Below, piece after piece: positions 22,801 to 30,256 of a stretch of DNA of 64,000 nucleotides. The notes beneath the pieces are model-generated. The model saw only the letters and a list, made by a program, of their open reading frames with translations. It made no database searches and was not told the origin of the DNA. The translations under genes and the position numbers were made by a program. The stretch is from contig JAYGXS010000005.1 in NCBI GenBank assembly GCA_036362985.1, forward strand, positions 55,040,996 through 55,104,995, written 5' to 3'. This DNA is from Ligula intestinalis. Its lineage: Eukaryota > Platyhelminthes > Cestoda > Diphyllobothriidea > Diphyllobothriidae. How positions within the stretch are numbered: the first letter of the stretch is position 1; each line of letters begins with the position of its first letter.

Positions 22801-24215
22801 TTTAAAGATTTATCAGCCAACCTTTTCTAGTTGGTATTCAAAATCTCTCTTTTCCTACTCAGTCGGAGCTAGCGAGGGGCAGGAGTTATCGGGCAAGATA
22901 TCGGAAGCGAGCGTTGGCTAGTGATTGACGCAAAGCATTTGAGAACATCTTTTATGCATCGAGTGACTATAACTTCTACTGTTGACAGGGTCTGCAGCCA
23001 CAATGGCTTTGCTTACAGTAATGGAAAGTCTCTCGACACATTTACTGCTCCTGTGACTGCATATCCAACCTTGGCCTTCATGAAGGGTTAATCGCCTGAG
23101 TCCACTGTATCGATTTTTGTTTAAGTTGCACCGAGGACGACGAAGACGCAGACGGCGGTGGACCCCGAAAGTCAGATATCCGAGGCAACGTGTCCTCCAG
23201 TGCACGACACCGGTAGAGGAGACGATATCGGGGGACACCACAACAACGTCCCCGTCATGCGAAGAATCGTGTTCGCTAAACCACGGCAGCATATGGTACC
23301 CAAATGGCAAGCGGAAGGGCCATCGATCCCGCCCGCCCAGGCGTCAGCCAAGGACAACTGCGCTCAACTTCAGCGAGAGCAGCAACGATTGAATCCCTCA
23401 AACAACGTTCCTGTTGTGAGCGCCGATGATGATCCCACTTCGTCCAGCACTTATCGAGATCAAGTCCTCAGGTAAGTATTTCCTCTTTTAGTGAAAAGTC
23501 CCATTCGGATAGTTAGCAGGTCTGCTTAGGTTCTTGGGTGACATTCTCATGTGCCGATATTCTTGGATAAATAAAGTTATATACCTATTTTTAAGCCGAA
23601 AAGTAATTGCAATTCGCTAATAAAACTATGCTAAACTGAGTAAAGTATGATATATTTAAGTAAACTAAGCTGAATGAAATAAAACGTAGCATAAACCATT
23701 ATAAAAAGGAAAAAACTAAATGATAAACTAAAAACTTAACTAGAACAAAATTATAAAGGAGGTTTGGCAGATTTGTTAAAGTAAGATAAACTAAAGCAAA
23801 CTAAGTAAACTGAATACTAAACCAAAACCACTCGAACTAAATGGTAAATTAAGGCTAGACTAAACTCGAAGGAACGTAAACTACAGTGATTAAACTAAAA
23901 CCCAGAAGTTAGCGTACGCAAGGAACGCCGTAAATAGATGATATATAAAAGCATTGCAACCCACGAGTATAGGGAAAAATGAAGCAGAGAATGCTTACTA
24001 TTATGAAACAAGTAGGTAGTTATGTTTATTAAACTATAAACTTTTCTTTATCGAAGTCTCAAACGCCTCTATTAGCAATGCGTGCCTTAATTTGCTTTAT
24101 TTTGTTTCATATTTTAACTTCCAGGCTGACTTGGTCAATGGAATCCTGTACTGTGCCCTTCCTCTTGAGAGCTAGTGCTGAATCACCATCTAGCATGCAA
24201 CTAGAATGTATCTGA
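4687..24215 (+). CDS. CCP110: CP110-like centriolar protein gene, 10 exons (spliced model)
   Basis: Joining 4687-4854, 7929-8024, 10571-11140, 12732-12926, 15524-15607, 16749-16865, 18467-18849, 20468-21383, 23152-23471 and 24125-24215 gives one open frame of about 979 codons ending in TGA. Every junction is GT/AG. Human CP110 is about 1,000 residues. The identity rests on exons 6-7: KLAACFRGKLTR, LIRTIK joined to DTAKIAL, and ARLNVQLRAGLRQLNEIF match, from memory, the order of CP110's C-terminal block (KGFLTRR, QTVKDT, QLRAALYGIHDIF). CP110 caps the distal end of centrioles, blocks ciliogenesis, and binds CEP97 and calmodulin. The rest of the protein is rich in Ser, Pro and Arg and not recognisable, as is usual for this fast-evolving family. 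Exon 8's 5' border and any missed small exons are uncertain. An in-frame TGA at 4678-4680 supports the ATG chosen. Confidence 0.7.
5948..6785 (-). mobile_element. LINE-B 3' fragment (RT C-terminus and 3' UTR), in intron 1
   Basis: The minus strand encodes the end of a LINE ORF2 in two frames: 6773-6360 with FQYVGFTLASNLSF and YCSPVIFPHF, and 6396-6103 with CRTTAYQHSVLPFLARYL. The shift is near 6390. A 3' UTR to about 5950 contains 'caaaataaagc' (on the minus strand), shared with copies at 29471-29800 (+) and 31390-31885 (-). It is 5'-truncated and defective. Confidence 0.75.
7929..8024 (+). CDS. CCP110: CP110-like gene, exon 2
   Basis: The acceptor is a T-rich tract with a GTTAAC branch-like site and TAG at 7926-7928. 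The 32 codons start NHASASVDESTPFTCFNYVA and end ATELK. The donor AAG|GTTCGT at 8025 is weak. Both ends are phase 0. This is the least secure of the internal exons because of the weak donor. Confidence 0.5.
8755..9180 (+). repeat. Dispersed repeat R-A, copy 1 (intron 2)
   Basis: It is about 425 bp and similar in order and sequence to 10050-10440 and, inverted, to 51590-52115. Shared blocks include 'tctcgctaggta', 'aagagggagccattg', 'cccgtcagttagcaac' and 'gaggtcgacctcac'. No coding frame persists between copies. The class is unknown; it may be a SINE or a non-autonomous element. Confidence 0.6.
9838..9911 (+). mobile_element. tRNA-derived SINE head (weak)
   Basis: A B-box-like GAGTTCGAAACTC at about 9889 with a pairing T-stem, and an A-box-like GGCTCAAAGGATATGGCG at 9846, are spaced as in a tRNA. 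The flanks do not match the other SINEs here. It could be a decayed SINE or a tRNA pseudogene. Confidence 0.35.
10050..10440 (+). repeat. Dispersed repeat R-A, copy 2 (intron 2)
   Basis: It is parallel to copy 1 from 'gtcaagacaaaagtcg' through 'agggtcgacctcatt'. It ends about 130 bp before exon 3, so this intron carries two copies in direct orientation about 1.3 kb apart. Confidence 0.6.
10571..11140 (+). CDS. CCP110: CP110-like gene, exon 3 (large)
   Basis: A long pyrimidine tract and CATCAG precede 10571; the donor is AAG|GTGAGT at 11141. The 190 codons are open in phase 0 at both ends. They start with a helical stretch (SRSVIDAMKRHLFLGIRSYL) and continue into a Ser/Pro/Ala-rich region, probably disordered. 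GC content is well above the flanking introns and falls at both splice sites. The overlapping frame from 10653 has no matching splice phase. Confidence 0.72.
11270..11460 (+). repeat. Dispersed repeat R-E, copy 1 (intron 3)
   Basis: About 180 bp is repeated in the same orientation at 13137-13310. Shared blocks are 'taccagtacatcagct' (with changes), 'gtccagcagcttgtcttctg' and 'tggttggtc'. It holds no gene, and its class is unknown. Confidence 0.6.
11955..12185. mobile_element. SINE-2, inverted pair forming a palindrome (intron 3)
   Basis: The left half (11955-12104) is a minus-strand copy and the right half (12105-12185) a plus-strand copy of the same SINE. The arms meet around 'ccagtcatacccagg' and 'tatgactggctgacg'. 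A reversed B-box-like 'cgagcctcgaactcgcgac' lies in the left half. Other copies are at 26019-26150 (-), 26735-26900 (+) and 35010-35165 (+). Confidence 0.6.
12732..12926 (+). CDS. CCP110: CP110-like gene, exon 4
   Basis: It is 65 codons long, phase 0 at both ends. The acceptor is TTGAAG at 12726-12731 after a pyrimidine-rich stretch, and the donor is CAG|GTGCGT at 12927. The peptide contains a basic helix (LLQLRRRCELGRANERYSAL) followed by a Ser/Pro linker with SVSIPRYR. No named motif was recognised. Confidence 0.68.
13137..13310 (+). repeat. Dispersed repeat R-E, copy 2 (intron 4)
   Basis: Same orientation as copy 1 and again about 200 bp downstream of an exon (exon 4). A C10 run at 13152-13161 interrupts the left part. 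Confidence 0.55.
14291..14806. mobile_element. pogo/Tigger-like DNA transposon remnant (intron 4)
   Basis: The terminal inverted repeats are CATTAGTCGCCGGTTATTAA at the left and CAGTAGTTGCCGGTTATTAA at the right (reverse complement), each against TA. The CAG start, TA target and CCGGTTATTAA block resemble Tc1/mariner-pogo termini. The subterminal 'cttaataagcgg' motif is repeated. The interior (14447-14659, minus) has a 70-codon frame with no clear DDE motif, so this is probably a deleted copy. Confidence 0.6.
14880..14960 (+). repeat. Short dispersed repeat R-F (intron 4)
   Basis: About 75 bp ('tacttcgtagcagtaggc' to 'ctatttccc') recurs with changes at 19895-19975 in intron 7, same orientation. 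It holds no gene. Confidence 0.45.
15524..15607 (+). CDS. CCP110: CP110-like gene, exon 5
   Basis: It is 28 codons long, phase 0 at both ends. The acceptor TTATGTTTTCAG is excellent, and the donor CTT|GTAAGT lies at 15608. The peptide LRRRAASIVHCPCKSTHCPL has three cysteines and two histidines within 12 residues. This could be chance or a small metal-binding patch. Confidence 0.72.
16749..16865 (+). CDS. CCP110: CP110-like gene, exon 6 (start of conserved CP110 region)
   Basis: It is 39 codons long, phase 0 at both ends, with acceptor TTTATTCAG and donor AAG|GTGAGT at 16866. The sequence QKLAACFRGKLTRDMFLTEK looks like a degenerate IQ motif (RG...R) followed by a helix. This corresponds to the calmodulin-binding/IQ-like part of CP110. 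It ends LIRTIK, which reads directly into DTAKIAL of exon 7. Confidence 0.78.
16918..16985 (-). repeat. LINE-C 3'-end fragment (intron 6)
   Basis: It matches the terminal 65 bp of the LINE-C tail at 17825-17880 in the same orientation ('cgcccttgaactccc'). Only the extreme 3' end is kept. Confidence 0.5.
17364..17406. repeat. Short TIR hairpin repeat (GACAGT family)
   Basis: GACAGTGAAAAAACTCCT pairs with AGGAGAAAACTGTC across a short loop. The same termini enclose a longer interior at 49167-49248, so this looks like a deletion derivative of a tiny TIR element. Confidence 0.5.
17445..17750 (+). mobile_element. SINE-1 (tRNA-derived), copy 1 (intron 6)
   Basis: The tRNA-like head lies in the middle, at 17613-17693: acceptor GGCGTTT/AAACGCC, A box TAGCTTAGCGG, T arm with GGTTCAAATCC. 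A unique 165-bp left part starts 'cagcctagtagtcattctgg', and a right tail ends 'aatctgccaaaccaac'. All three parts recur in order at 50222-50605, and the head plus part of the left flank at 29330-29470. Shared flanks show these are SINE copies rather than host tRNA genes. Confidence 0.7.
17815..18186 (-). mobile_element. LINE-C 3' fragment (intron 6)
   Basis: The minus strand reads DYLEKVQRRATKMVKGLRTL then NTFKSRLHMH, two conserved blocks of a LINE ORF2 C-terminus. The sequence between them is missing. The 3' UTR ends at about 17815. This is the reference copy for tails at 3840, 16918, 18985, 21468 and 49040. Confidence 0.75.
18467..18849 (+). CDS. CCP110: CP110-like gene, exon 7 (conserved CP110 region)
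   Basis: The exon starts at GAC after ATTAAG, which keeps phase 0 with exon 6 and restores the family's KDT motif. It is open to the donor TTC|GTGAGT at 18850, phase 2, with an in-frame TGA just inside the intron. A shorter form using C|GTAAGA near 18693 is possible. Residues LEARLNVQLRAGLRQLNEIF and the following RRLTLL...RKNE match the order of the CP110 C-terminal helix block. The remainder is Arg/Ser-rich. A better pyrimidine tract ends at 18422, but that acceptor gives a frame closed by TAA. Confidence 0.72.
18985..19318 (+). repeat. Duplicated intron block (LINE-C tail plus flank), copy 1, intron 7
   Basis: It starts at 'tactactcgcactaagcgag'. A LINE-C 3' tail in plus orientation runs to about 19190. 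About 130 bp of non-LINE sequence follows ('tgaccgaaattccgaatagc'). All of it recurs at 21468-21842 in intron 8, so more than the LINE insertion was duplicated. Confidence 0.6.
20468..21383 (+). CDS. CCP110: CP110-like gene, exon 8 (long, Pro/Ser/Arg-rich)
   Basis: Two long frames overlap here. I chose the one ending phase 0 at CAA|GTACGT (21384). Its codons are GC-rich at third positions, and it contains plausible helices (SARSQRLGFHKLAQRLRAQR). The 5' border is ambiguous: AG at 20466-20467 fits the phase-2 end of exon 7, and AG at 20483-20484 fits the shorter exon-7 form. The alternative frame (20303-21439) is Gly/Pro/Arg-rich and ends in phase 1, which no later exon matches. The stretch is the most GC-rich of the gene. 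Confidence 0.6.
21468..21842 (+). repeat. Duplicated intron block, copy 2, intron 8
   Basis: Partner of 18985-19318. It starts about 85 bp after exon 8, whereas copy 1 starts about 135 bp after exon 7. It ends near 'ctcctgcatgct' in both copies and contains a short insertion at about 21760-21785. Confidence 0.6.
23152..23471 (+). CDS. CCP110: CP110-like gene, exon 9
   Basis: The acceptor is CGCAG at 23147-23151 (CGAAG six bases upstream is an in-phase alternative). The donor CTCAG|GTAAGT at 23472 is a perfect consensus, phase 2. The 106 codons are hydrophilic and include a Gln/Glu-rich helix (NCAQLQREQQRLN). No domain was recognised. Confidence 0.7.
23560..23930. repeat. A-rich low-complexity tract (TAAACTAA-like), intron 9
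   Basis: Imperfect short units such as 'taaactaa' and 'aaactaag' recur through about 370 bp. One fragment of the SINE-1 tail ('ggtttggcagatttgttaa') lies at about 23760. It is simple repeat with no gene. Confidence 0.55.
24125..24215 (+). CDS. CCP110: CP110-like gene, terminal exon 10
   Basis: A textbook acceptor (long T-rich tract, TTAACTTCCAG) precedes 24125. One base completes the exon-9 codon to AGG. Twenty-nine more codons follow, ending LECI and TGA at 24213-24215. No clear AATAAA signal was seen in the next 300 bp, so the 3' UTR end is unknown. Confidence 0.7.
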
Positions 24216-24675
24216 GCGGCGCGGAGTACCAAGCCATCACCCTCCATAACCCACCGCCCAGGAAAACCCCGGCGCCAGACTTCGGCTCAACACAGACCTG
24301 ATCACCCAGTCTTATCAACATCCACCCCCCTCCCCCTTTCAGCAAAATTACTGGTTAGGGTTCCGTTTGGGCACAATCATGCCTATTTATGTGTTTTGCT
24401 CAAAAGTAACACCTTTGTTGATGGATAAGACGCTGGATGGAAGAGTCCTGTACCGTGTACATGCTCATAGTCTTCTTTCCACCGCACTTTGAGTGCGTAT
24501 GCGTTAATCCATCATAAAGAATACCTCAGTTCGTGCCGCCGTCGCACCTTTGTGTTCCGTACATTGTCTTGTGTACCAGATGGGAGAAAAAATCCTAGTT
24601 TCTCTTGTCTTCTGCTTCACTTTGCCTGGGGGGACTCTATCATTCCTAAATGGATTTATGTGCTTGATTTTTCCC

Positions 24676-25109
24676 ACAGGTACACGCGTTGACCCGGACA
24701 ATGGTGATTCTCATTGATGAACGTTCACCTGACCGCTAACGGAACTCACGTGTCCCGCGATGCCTTGGGCCTCAACGGAGGCCCTGACAGCCGTAACAGT
24801 TAGTAGTACAGTAGATGCCACAGATCACGCAACATTTCGACATCGGCGAAAGATTGATACTCTCGCTAATCGGTATTGACTCAGGTTGTGATACAGGTAC
24901 ACGCGTTGACCCGGACAATGGTGATTCTCATTGATGAACGTTCACCTGACCGCTAACGGAACTCATGCGTCCCGCGATGCCTTGGGCCTCAACGGAGGCC
25001 CTGACAGCCGTAACAGTTAGTAGTACAGTAGATGCCACAGATCACGCAACATTTCGACATAGGCGAAAGATTGATACTCTTGCTAATCGGTATTGACTCA
25101 GGTTGTGAT
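24676..25109 (+). repeat. 217-bp tandem duplication
   Basis: 24676-24892 and 24893-25109 are head-to-tail copies with a period of exactly 217 bp and only a few differences. Each copy holds SINE-2-associated sequence ('cctcaacggaggccctgac') plus the first 84 bp of the foldback element that begins at 25026. The duplication therefore happened after the element inserted. Confidence 0.85.
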
Positions 25110-26014
25110 ACTGATTATCGCGAAGTCTATTCTGAAGTTTATCCCGTCATGATAGGATGCGGGCTTTTTAACGAGCTTCATTATGACTACCAGCAAAAAG
25201 TATACATTGTAAAAACTGGCTACTTTAGTAGTGTGCCTTTTATTATTGATTTTGACTGCCTTTATAAATTCAAATATATTTTATGGAAAACATGCACGAC
25301 AAAATTATCTCTCGCATTTTTTGATAGCAAAAAACGCCTTGTTTAAAACGTATACTTAAAGAAAGGGTAGCTTTCGGTTTTAAAAAAGTTGCTCAATAGC
25401 CGAATAATTTTATAACCTAGTGACTGCTACACTCGAACTCAAGGTTTAAGCAGTGCACACTGTGTGTATCCTGTTAAACGAAAAGTACGTTTTCGCCTAC
25501 AGTTGGGGGAAGAAATCACATAGGTATCATAAAATATTGAAATAGATATGGAACATATTTTATGCAGTATAGGCAGCATTAATAAATTGGCGGATACGAT
25601 ATATTATGAATAAACACTTCACAATTGTAAAAACGCTCATAATTTTCAACTTTTTATAACCGAAAGCTACACTTTATTTGGGTATAAAATTTAAAGAATG
25701 CGTAATTTGCTATAAAAAAATGCAAGAAATAATATTTTAGTGCATTTTTTCCATAAAATAGATTTAAATTTATAAGGGCAGTCAATATCAATGATAAAAA
25801 TGCATACTACTTAAGTAGCCAGTTTTTACAATAGCCACTTTTTGCTGGTTGCCAGAATGAAGCTCGTTAAAAAACCCGCATCCTATCATGATGGAATAAA
25901 CTTCAGAAAAGACTGCAAGATAATCAGTATCACAACCTGAGTCAATGCCGATTAGCGAAAGAGTATTAATCTTTCGCCTGTGTCGAAATTTTGCGTGATC
26001 TGTGGCGTCTGCTG
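25026..26014. mobile_element. Foldback/Tc1-mariner-like element with about 370-bp TIRs
   Basis: The left end CAGTAGATGCCACAGATCAC and the right end (reverse complement) CAGCAGACGCCACAGATCAC open long inverted repeats (25026 to about 25395, and about 25660-26014). TA flanks both ends at 25024-25025 and 26015-26016. The 250-bp centre has no transposase frame. The insertion splits SINE-2-like sequence, which resumes at 26017. CA-start ends and the TA duplication point to Tc1/mariner machinery acting in trans; this is inference. Confidence 0.72.
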
Positions 26015-26018
26015 TATA

Positions 26019-26150
26019 GGCAAATAGTATTACCGGTAAAAACAAGGGAGACTGGAATGCCCATTTCTGGCTTATCAGCCATCGTCAGCCAGTCATACCC
26101 AGACTCAAGTGGTGCACCGCCCGAGACTCGAACTCGTCTCGGCGGTTTAA
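26019..26150 (-). mobile_element. SINE-2 copy, minus strand
   Basis: It contains 'gggagactggaatgccc', 'gtcagccagtcatacccag' and the reversed B-box-like 'cccgagactcgaactcg'. It matches the left half of 11955-12185. Confidence 0.6.
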
Positions 26151-26734
26151 GTCAGGGGATATTAAAACTCGTTGCTGGACACTAACCTGACCAATAAGAG
26201 AATTCGTTTTTTCCACCCTGTCTTGGGCCTCAATAGAGGTCCGGACAGCCGTAGCAGCGAGTATTATGGGTACTTGTACTTACTTGTTACGGCTGCAATC
26301 ATGACTGATCTAGCCGGTGGGAAGGCGGGTTACCTGTTTGCCTAGTTGCTGGCTACCCGGCGCGTCCACAGGTGTCGGATAGTGGAACGGCCTTCAGTGA
26401 AGGTTGGCTGTGAAATGAGCAGACTCTCGGGTTTGACGAATAAGCAATCGCGGACGCAGCAGCGGCAGTGCTACCAGGGCGCGGTGGGCTGAGGCCTAGC
26501 AAGCCAAAAGCCTATGAAGTGTCGCAAAGCCTGACGACGGCGCTGTGACATGGCGAGCGTGAACCGCCATTAAATAAGTTCGCCTGCCACCGCTGCCTTT
26601 TCGTTAGGCTATTGAGCCAAAGTGCTAGAGGAGAGAACCTCTAACAAACAATCCGTGCGGCTGTTGGGGACCCGTTCTTACCCAAAATTTCCAATCCACC
26701 TCAATGAAACGGAAGTATAGGCGGTTTAGACAGC

Positions 26735-26900
26735 GAGCCTATAGCTCAAGGGTTAGGGCGTAAGATTCTGATCAAAAAGTTCGTGATTTCGAGGCTTGGG
26801 TAATGCAGCACTTGAGTATGACTGACTGACGACAGCTAATGAGTCAGCGATGGCCATTCCAGTCTACCTGGTCTTTGCCGGCAATACTACCTGCCTACTT
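26735..26900 (+). mobile_element. SINE-2 copy, plus strand, with tRNA-like head
   Basis: A box TATAGCTCAAGGGTTAGGGCG at about 26740 and a weak B box GTTCGTGATTTCGAGGC at about 26781 give a tRNA-like head. The body 'gtatgactgactgacgac' to 'ccattccagtctacc' matches the other SINE-2 copies. This is the most complete head among them. Confidence 0.65.
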
Positions 26901-27189
26901 CCAATGGTGATTCTGTTGTGTAGGGCCAAAACATGACTATGATTGGTTACCTGATCACCTAAAAAATCACCCACTACGGATTAAGGCCGGCGCGTATTTG
27001 CACTGCGCCCTGTGAGGTCCGCGTCCAAAATCATCTACCATGGCCTCGGACGGGTCTTGCCACAGACACGATGAATGTGAGGTAAATATGGCTGAGCAGC
27101 TCTCTCATCATAATTAAATTCCCGTACCATTACTCAACCTCCTAAGATCTCACTCCACAGCTATGGTTATAAACCAAGCAGTAGGTGTT

Positions 27190-27832
27190 GAGACAATTTA
27201 GGCCGCACTTTGAAACCTGCAGACAAGTCTAGGCAATTTCGGATTGGTCTTCGGGTGACGGTGTACAGCAGTTAATATTTTGATAGAAGAGATTCTTTGG
27301 GAAACAGGAACAAACTTTATTGTAAATGTTCGACGCTGGCATACCGGGTCGTCTTTGGACGCGAGGGAATCGTGTGAAGAGCATTCCACATTTTTAAACG
27401 TTTCAAAAAATCGATAATGCTGCGTCATCCGCGGTCAATAGCATGTTTTGGTGGTTGGCCCTTTTTCTAGGATTCTTTAAGATTGGTGTATTTTGAATCC
27501 AACCAACGTACCTGTCGATGCACGAGTCGTCGAAGTTGATGGCTTCTAAAAACTCGCGGCCTTTCTTGTATGGGCAAGAGCCAACAATGCAAGTTTCGTT
27601 CCATGCAAAATGATGTCCAGTTTCTAATGTGTACATGGCGACATCGGACAAGTGATATCGCCCCTTTACTGCTCGTTGGTGTTCTCGTAAGCGTGTGGAG
27701 GCCGATCGTCCTGTCTGTCCGCAATAAACTGCATTGCAGCCGCTACAAGGGATGTTGTAAATGACCTCTTTTCTGTCCAAAAAGCCAACCCTATCCTTAG
27801 GGTGTACATGCTGATTTCGCAGAGTATTCGTT
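27190..27832 (-). mobile_element. Penelope-like element 1: GIY-YIG endonuclease and tail
   Basis: The 27780-27403 frame reads VIYNIPCSGCNAVYCGQTGR, the GIY-YIG core (here IYN...VYCG), then LREHQRAV, TGHHFAW and FLEAINFDD with the catalytic Glu. The reverse transcriptase part is missing. At 27834 the homology switches to 'ttgttccaatgatcgcttct' in plus orientation. That is the pLTR sequence found upstream of PLE 4 (35448), so an inverted terminal block is fused to the truncated copy. Confidence 0.8.
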
Positions 27833-27879
27833 AAACTCTTGTTCCAATGATCGCTTCTTCTTCTTCTGACCTGCTTCCT

Positions 27880-28700
27880 GGAAATCGCACATTTAATTCT
27901 ATTGTAGTTTCCTCGTCACAGGGCAATCGTTTTAGTAAATTGACCAGCCACAACCACATGCGCGGGTGTCACCATCTACCCTCGTAGCCGCGGGTGTGGT
28001 CAGTTGTCTTTAGGTCGGACCAACACACCTGGTCAATTAATTATCTGGTCAGTGCGTGCCCCAGCGCATCGACTTGGCAACAACTTGGCGTCGATCGTCA
28101 TGCTCATGGTTGATTTACTGGTGGTGCGGCCACCTCAGACGCACGTGCACAACCCCCCCCTCCGCGACGAACAACAGTAGGCTCATCCTGTCGCGGGACA
28201 GCTGCTGCTGCCACCGACCTCTACGCTGCCTCTCATTAGCAACGATTGTGCGCACAATTATCTCCCTGACGTTTCCTTTGTCGTGCTGAGAGGTGACCAT
28301 CACTGTAGGGCAGGATTATTAATATCCAACCATGTTGGCCCTGCGCTTAAGTCCGGGGACTCAGGCTACAGCAAGTAGAACATTAGATGCATGGTATTAT
28401 AAATTAAATGCTAGTAGTAGTTATAATTCATTTTCTGCTCACTGGAATAAATTTGAAGATTTGCTGTCGTTTCGGACAGCTGGGCCTGTTGTCCTTTGTC
28501 AAAGCGAATACGGACTTTTATCGATCAGCAGTTTAGCATTGCGGCTGTAAGTGTTGGACTTGAGCTGATCGATTTTTCTCCGTTCGCTGTCTGGCCTTGC
28601 GTCAGCAACTTCAAATTTCGTCCGGTGAACAGAAAATGAATTATAATTCATATCCCGAAATTGTGACATTTTCGAACTTGAACTAGTAGTAGTTACTAGG
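27880..28700. other. Unassigned GC-variable stretch
   Basis: No exon, RT or repeat partner was recognised. It holds a C8 run near 28148 and CTG-rich sequence at about 28200. Its last 40 bp join the inverted SINE-1 tail at 28700. Confidence 0.4.
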
Positions 28701-28745
28701 AGGGTTTGGCAGATTTCACTAATTCAGTTTGGCCCATTGTGAAGA

Positions 28746-29329
28746 ACGCAACAGAAATTTAAGTGGTGCAGCTCATATGCCCCTAGACCCAGCATTTTCT
28801 CCTATAGAAACGGTTGGTATGGGGGTTTTATGGGTAGGGAATTATGATAGGCAATGGAATATACTTTAATAACTGCCATGTGCACTTTTATTTTATTGTA
28901 TTTAGAAAGTTTGGTTGTTTTAAATCTGTATATTTTCCTAATCTTTATTATTGTTCAACGTATTGGGGAGAATTCCGATTATCAAAATGTATATTTTTTT
29001 GAAATTCCCGAAAAAAAATAGGAATGGTGGTTCGGAGGTCGTCGATTTCAACTTACCTGAGGTCCGACTAACCGTCCTGGAGTGAGATTAGTAAAGTACC
29101 CGGCGCGAAGCACCGCGCCCACCTTCAATTTACATGCGGAACAACTTGCTCTCAGGGGCCGCGGTAAACAAATTTAATTAAAACTTTCCACTAAACACTT
29201 ACTTCTACAGATTTCCTTCACTTTCTACCCTTTTTCTCCACGCCTAAAACCCCTATAACCATCGTTTCCGTAGGAAAAAATACTGAGAATAAGGATATAT
29301 GCGGTGCACTACTTAAACTAGCTTTGCCG
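28746..29329. mobile_element. TIR element T1, copy A
   Basis: It is about 580 bp with inverted ends of about 90 bp. The left end contains TTTAAGTGGTGCAGCTCATA; the right end, reversed, reads GGCAAAGCTAGTTTAAGTAG. Copies lie at 47752-48335 (+) and 58857-59420 (-). The core motif 'gcgcgaagc' sits in the right third of copies A and B. It has inserted into the tail of a minus-strand SINE-1, whose halves lie at 28703-28740 and from 29330. Flanking GTGAAGAA and GTGAAAAT suggest a decayed 8-bp target duplication. Confidence 0.65.
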
Positions 29330-29470
29330 TGAAAATTGTGCGGCCTCTGTGGGAGTTGAACCCACACAGCAGGGAAGGCTTTTGCACAGCCAACGCTGTA
29401 CCACTGAGCTACGAGGCTCACCGTACGTCATTAATTTAATCACACGCATGGGTCGATTTACCCGCCCAAC
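29330..29470 (-). mobile_element. SINE-1 (tRNA-derived), copy 2, split by T1 copy A
   Basis: The minus strand holds the tRNA-like head at 29417-29343: acceptor GCCTC/GAGGC, A box TAGCTCAGTGG, T arm GGTTCAACTCC, and a loop compatible with a GCA triplet after U33. The left flank matches the copies at 17560-17610 and 50430-50490. The 3' tail lies beyond T1 copy A, at 28703-28740. Confidence 0.65.
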
Positions 29471-29800
29471 CTATGGCTGCGAAGTCTTCCCGTGCAATGC
29501 GTTGAGGCTTCCGTCATACGTCTTGCCGTACGTCGGCATATCAGCACTCTGTACTCCCATTCCTAGCACGCTACCTAACGTGTGAAGAAGCGGAAATTGA
29601 GAAGTTGAAAGCTGACCTGTCTCCATAGTGGATGTGGATATTGTATAAATATTTAATTTTGCGTATACTATGACCTTTTACCATGACCCCTTACCTTACC
29701 TTATCCCTTGCTCTCTGTGAATGGAGCCATTTTTTTGCTGAACATTTGTGATATTACCTTCAAAATAAAGCGTTCCATCTCTCTCTGCCCTTTTTCAAGC
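29471..29800 (+). mobile_element. LINE-B 3' fragment
   Basis: The plus strand reads FRHTSCRTSAYQHSVLPFLA with a preceding stop. A 3' UTR shared with 5948-6100 follows and contains 'caaaataaagcg' at about 29760. It is strongly 5'-truncated. Confidence 0.65.
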
Positions 29801-30199
29801 ATCTTTAGAGGCCGGATGTCTGTCAGCCAATTGGTAATCTGTGTGGATTACTCCACCGTAGAAAGCCGGAAGTTGGGTCTTTACCAAACTACTACATACC
29901 AGTCTTTTGTACCCTCAGCTGCTGCAAAATTATGGGAAAAATATTTCACTGAAAATTACACCAGAATAATAGACCAATCTGCATTCCGACTTCTAGTATG
30001 GATTCTGTTCATGCAGGTTGCATGTGACAAAATTGCGCCATTGTTTATAATTCTGGACTTTGGAAGTTGAGTGAGGGAAAATGATGCTTACAGTCTGTAT
30101 CGACTTTAAGGGTGTGCCTAACCAGCGTATCTTTTCTTAAGCTCAGCCATAGAGGCGCAAGTGGTAGAGAGTGAGAGAGAGAGGAATACGCTTTAGAAG

Positions 30200-30256
30200 A
30201 TGAAATGGCGAACATACGTTTGTTTCCGATAATTCTCAGCAGGCCTTTACATTTAT
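30200..30256 (-). ncRNA. Hammerhead-like ribozyme motif, class I (degenerate)
   Basis: Minus strand: stem I AAGGC/GCC, core CUGCUGA (expected CUGANGA, one change), a short stem II, GGAAA, stem III with a CAUACGUUUG-type pairing, and NUH as UUC. The core change and the extra G probably inactivate it. Confidence 0.5.

Noticed and set aside
29349..29585. Open frame starting MGVEPTQQGRLLHSQRCTTE
   Set aside because: It is a translation of the tRNA-like head of SINE-1, a common annotation artefact.
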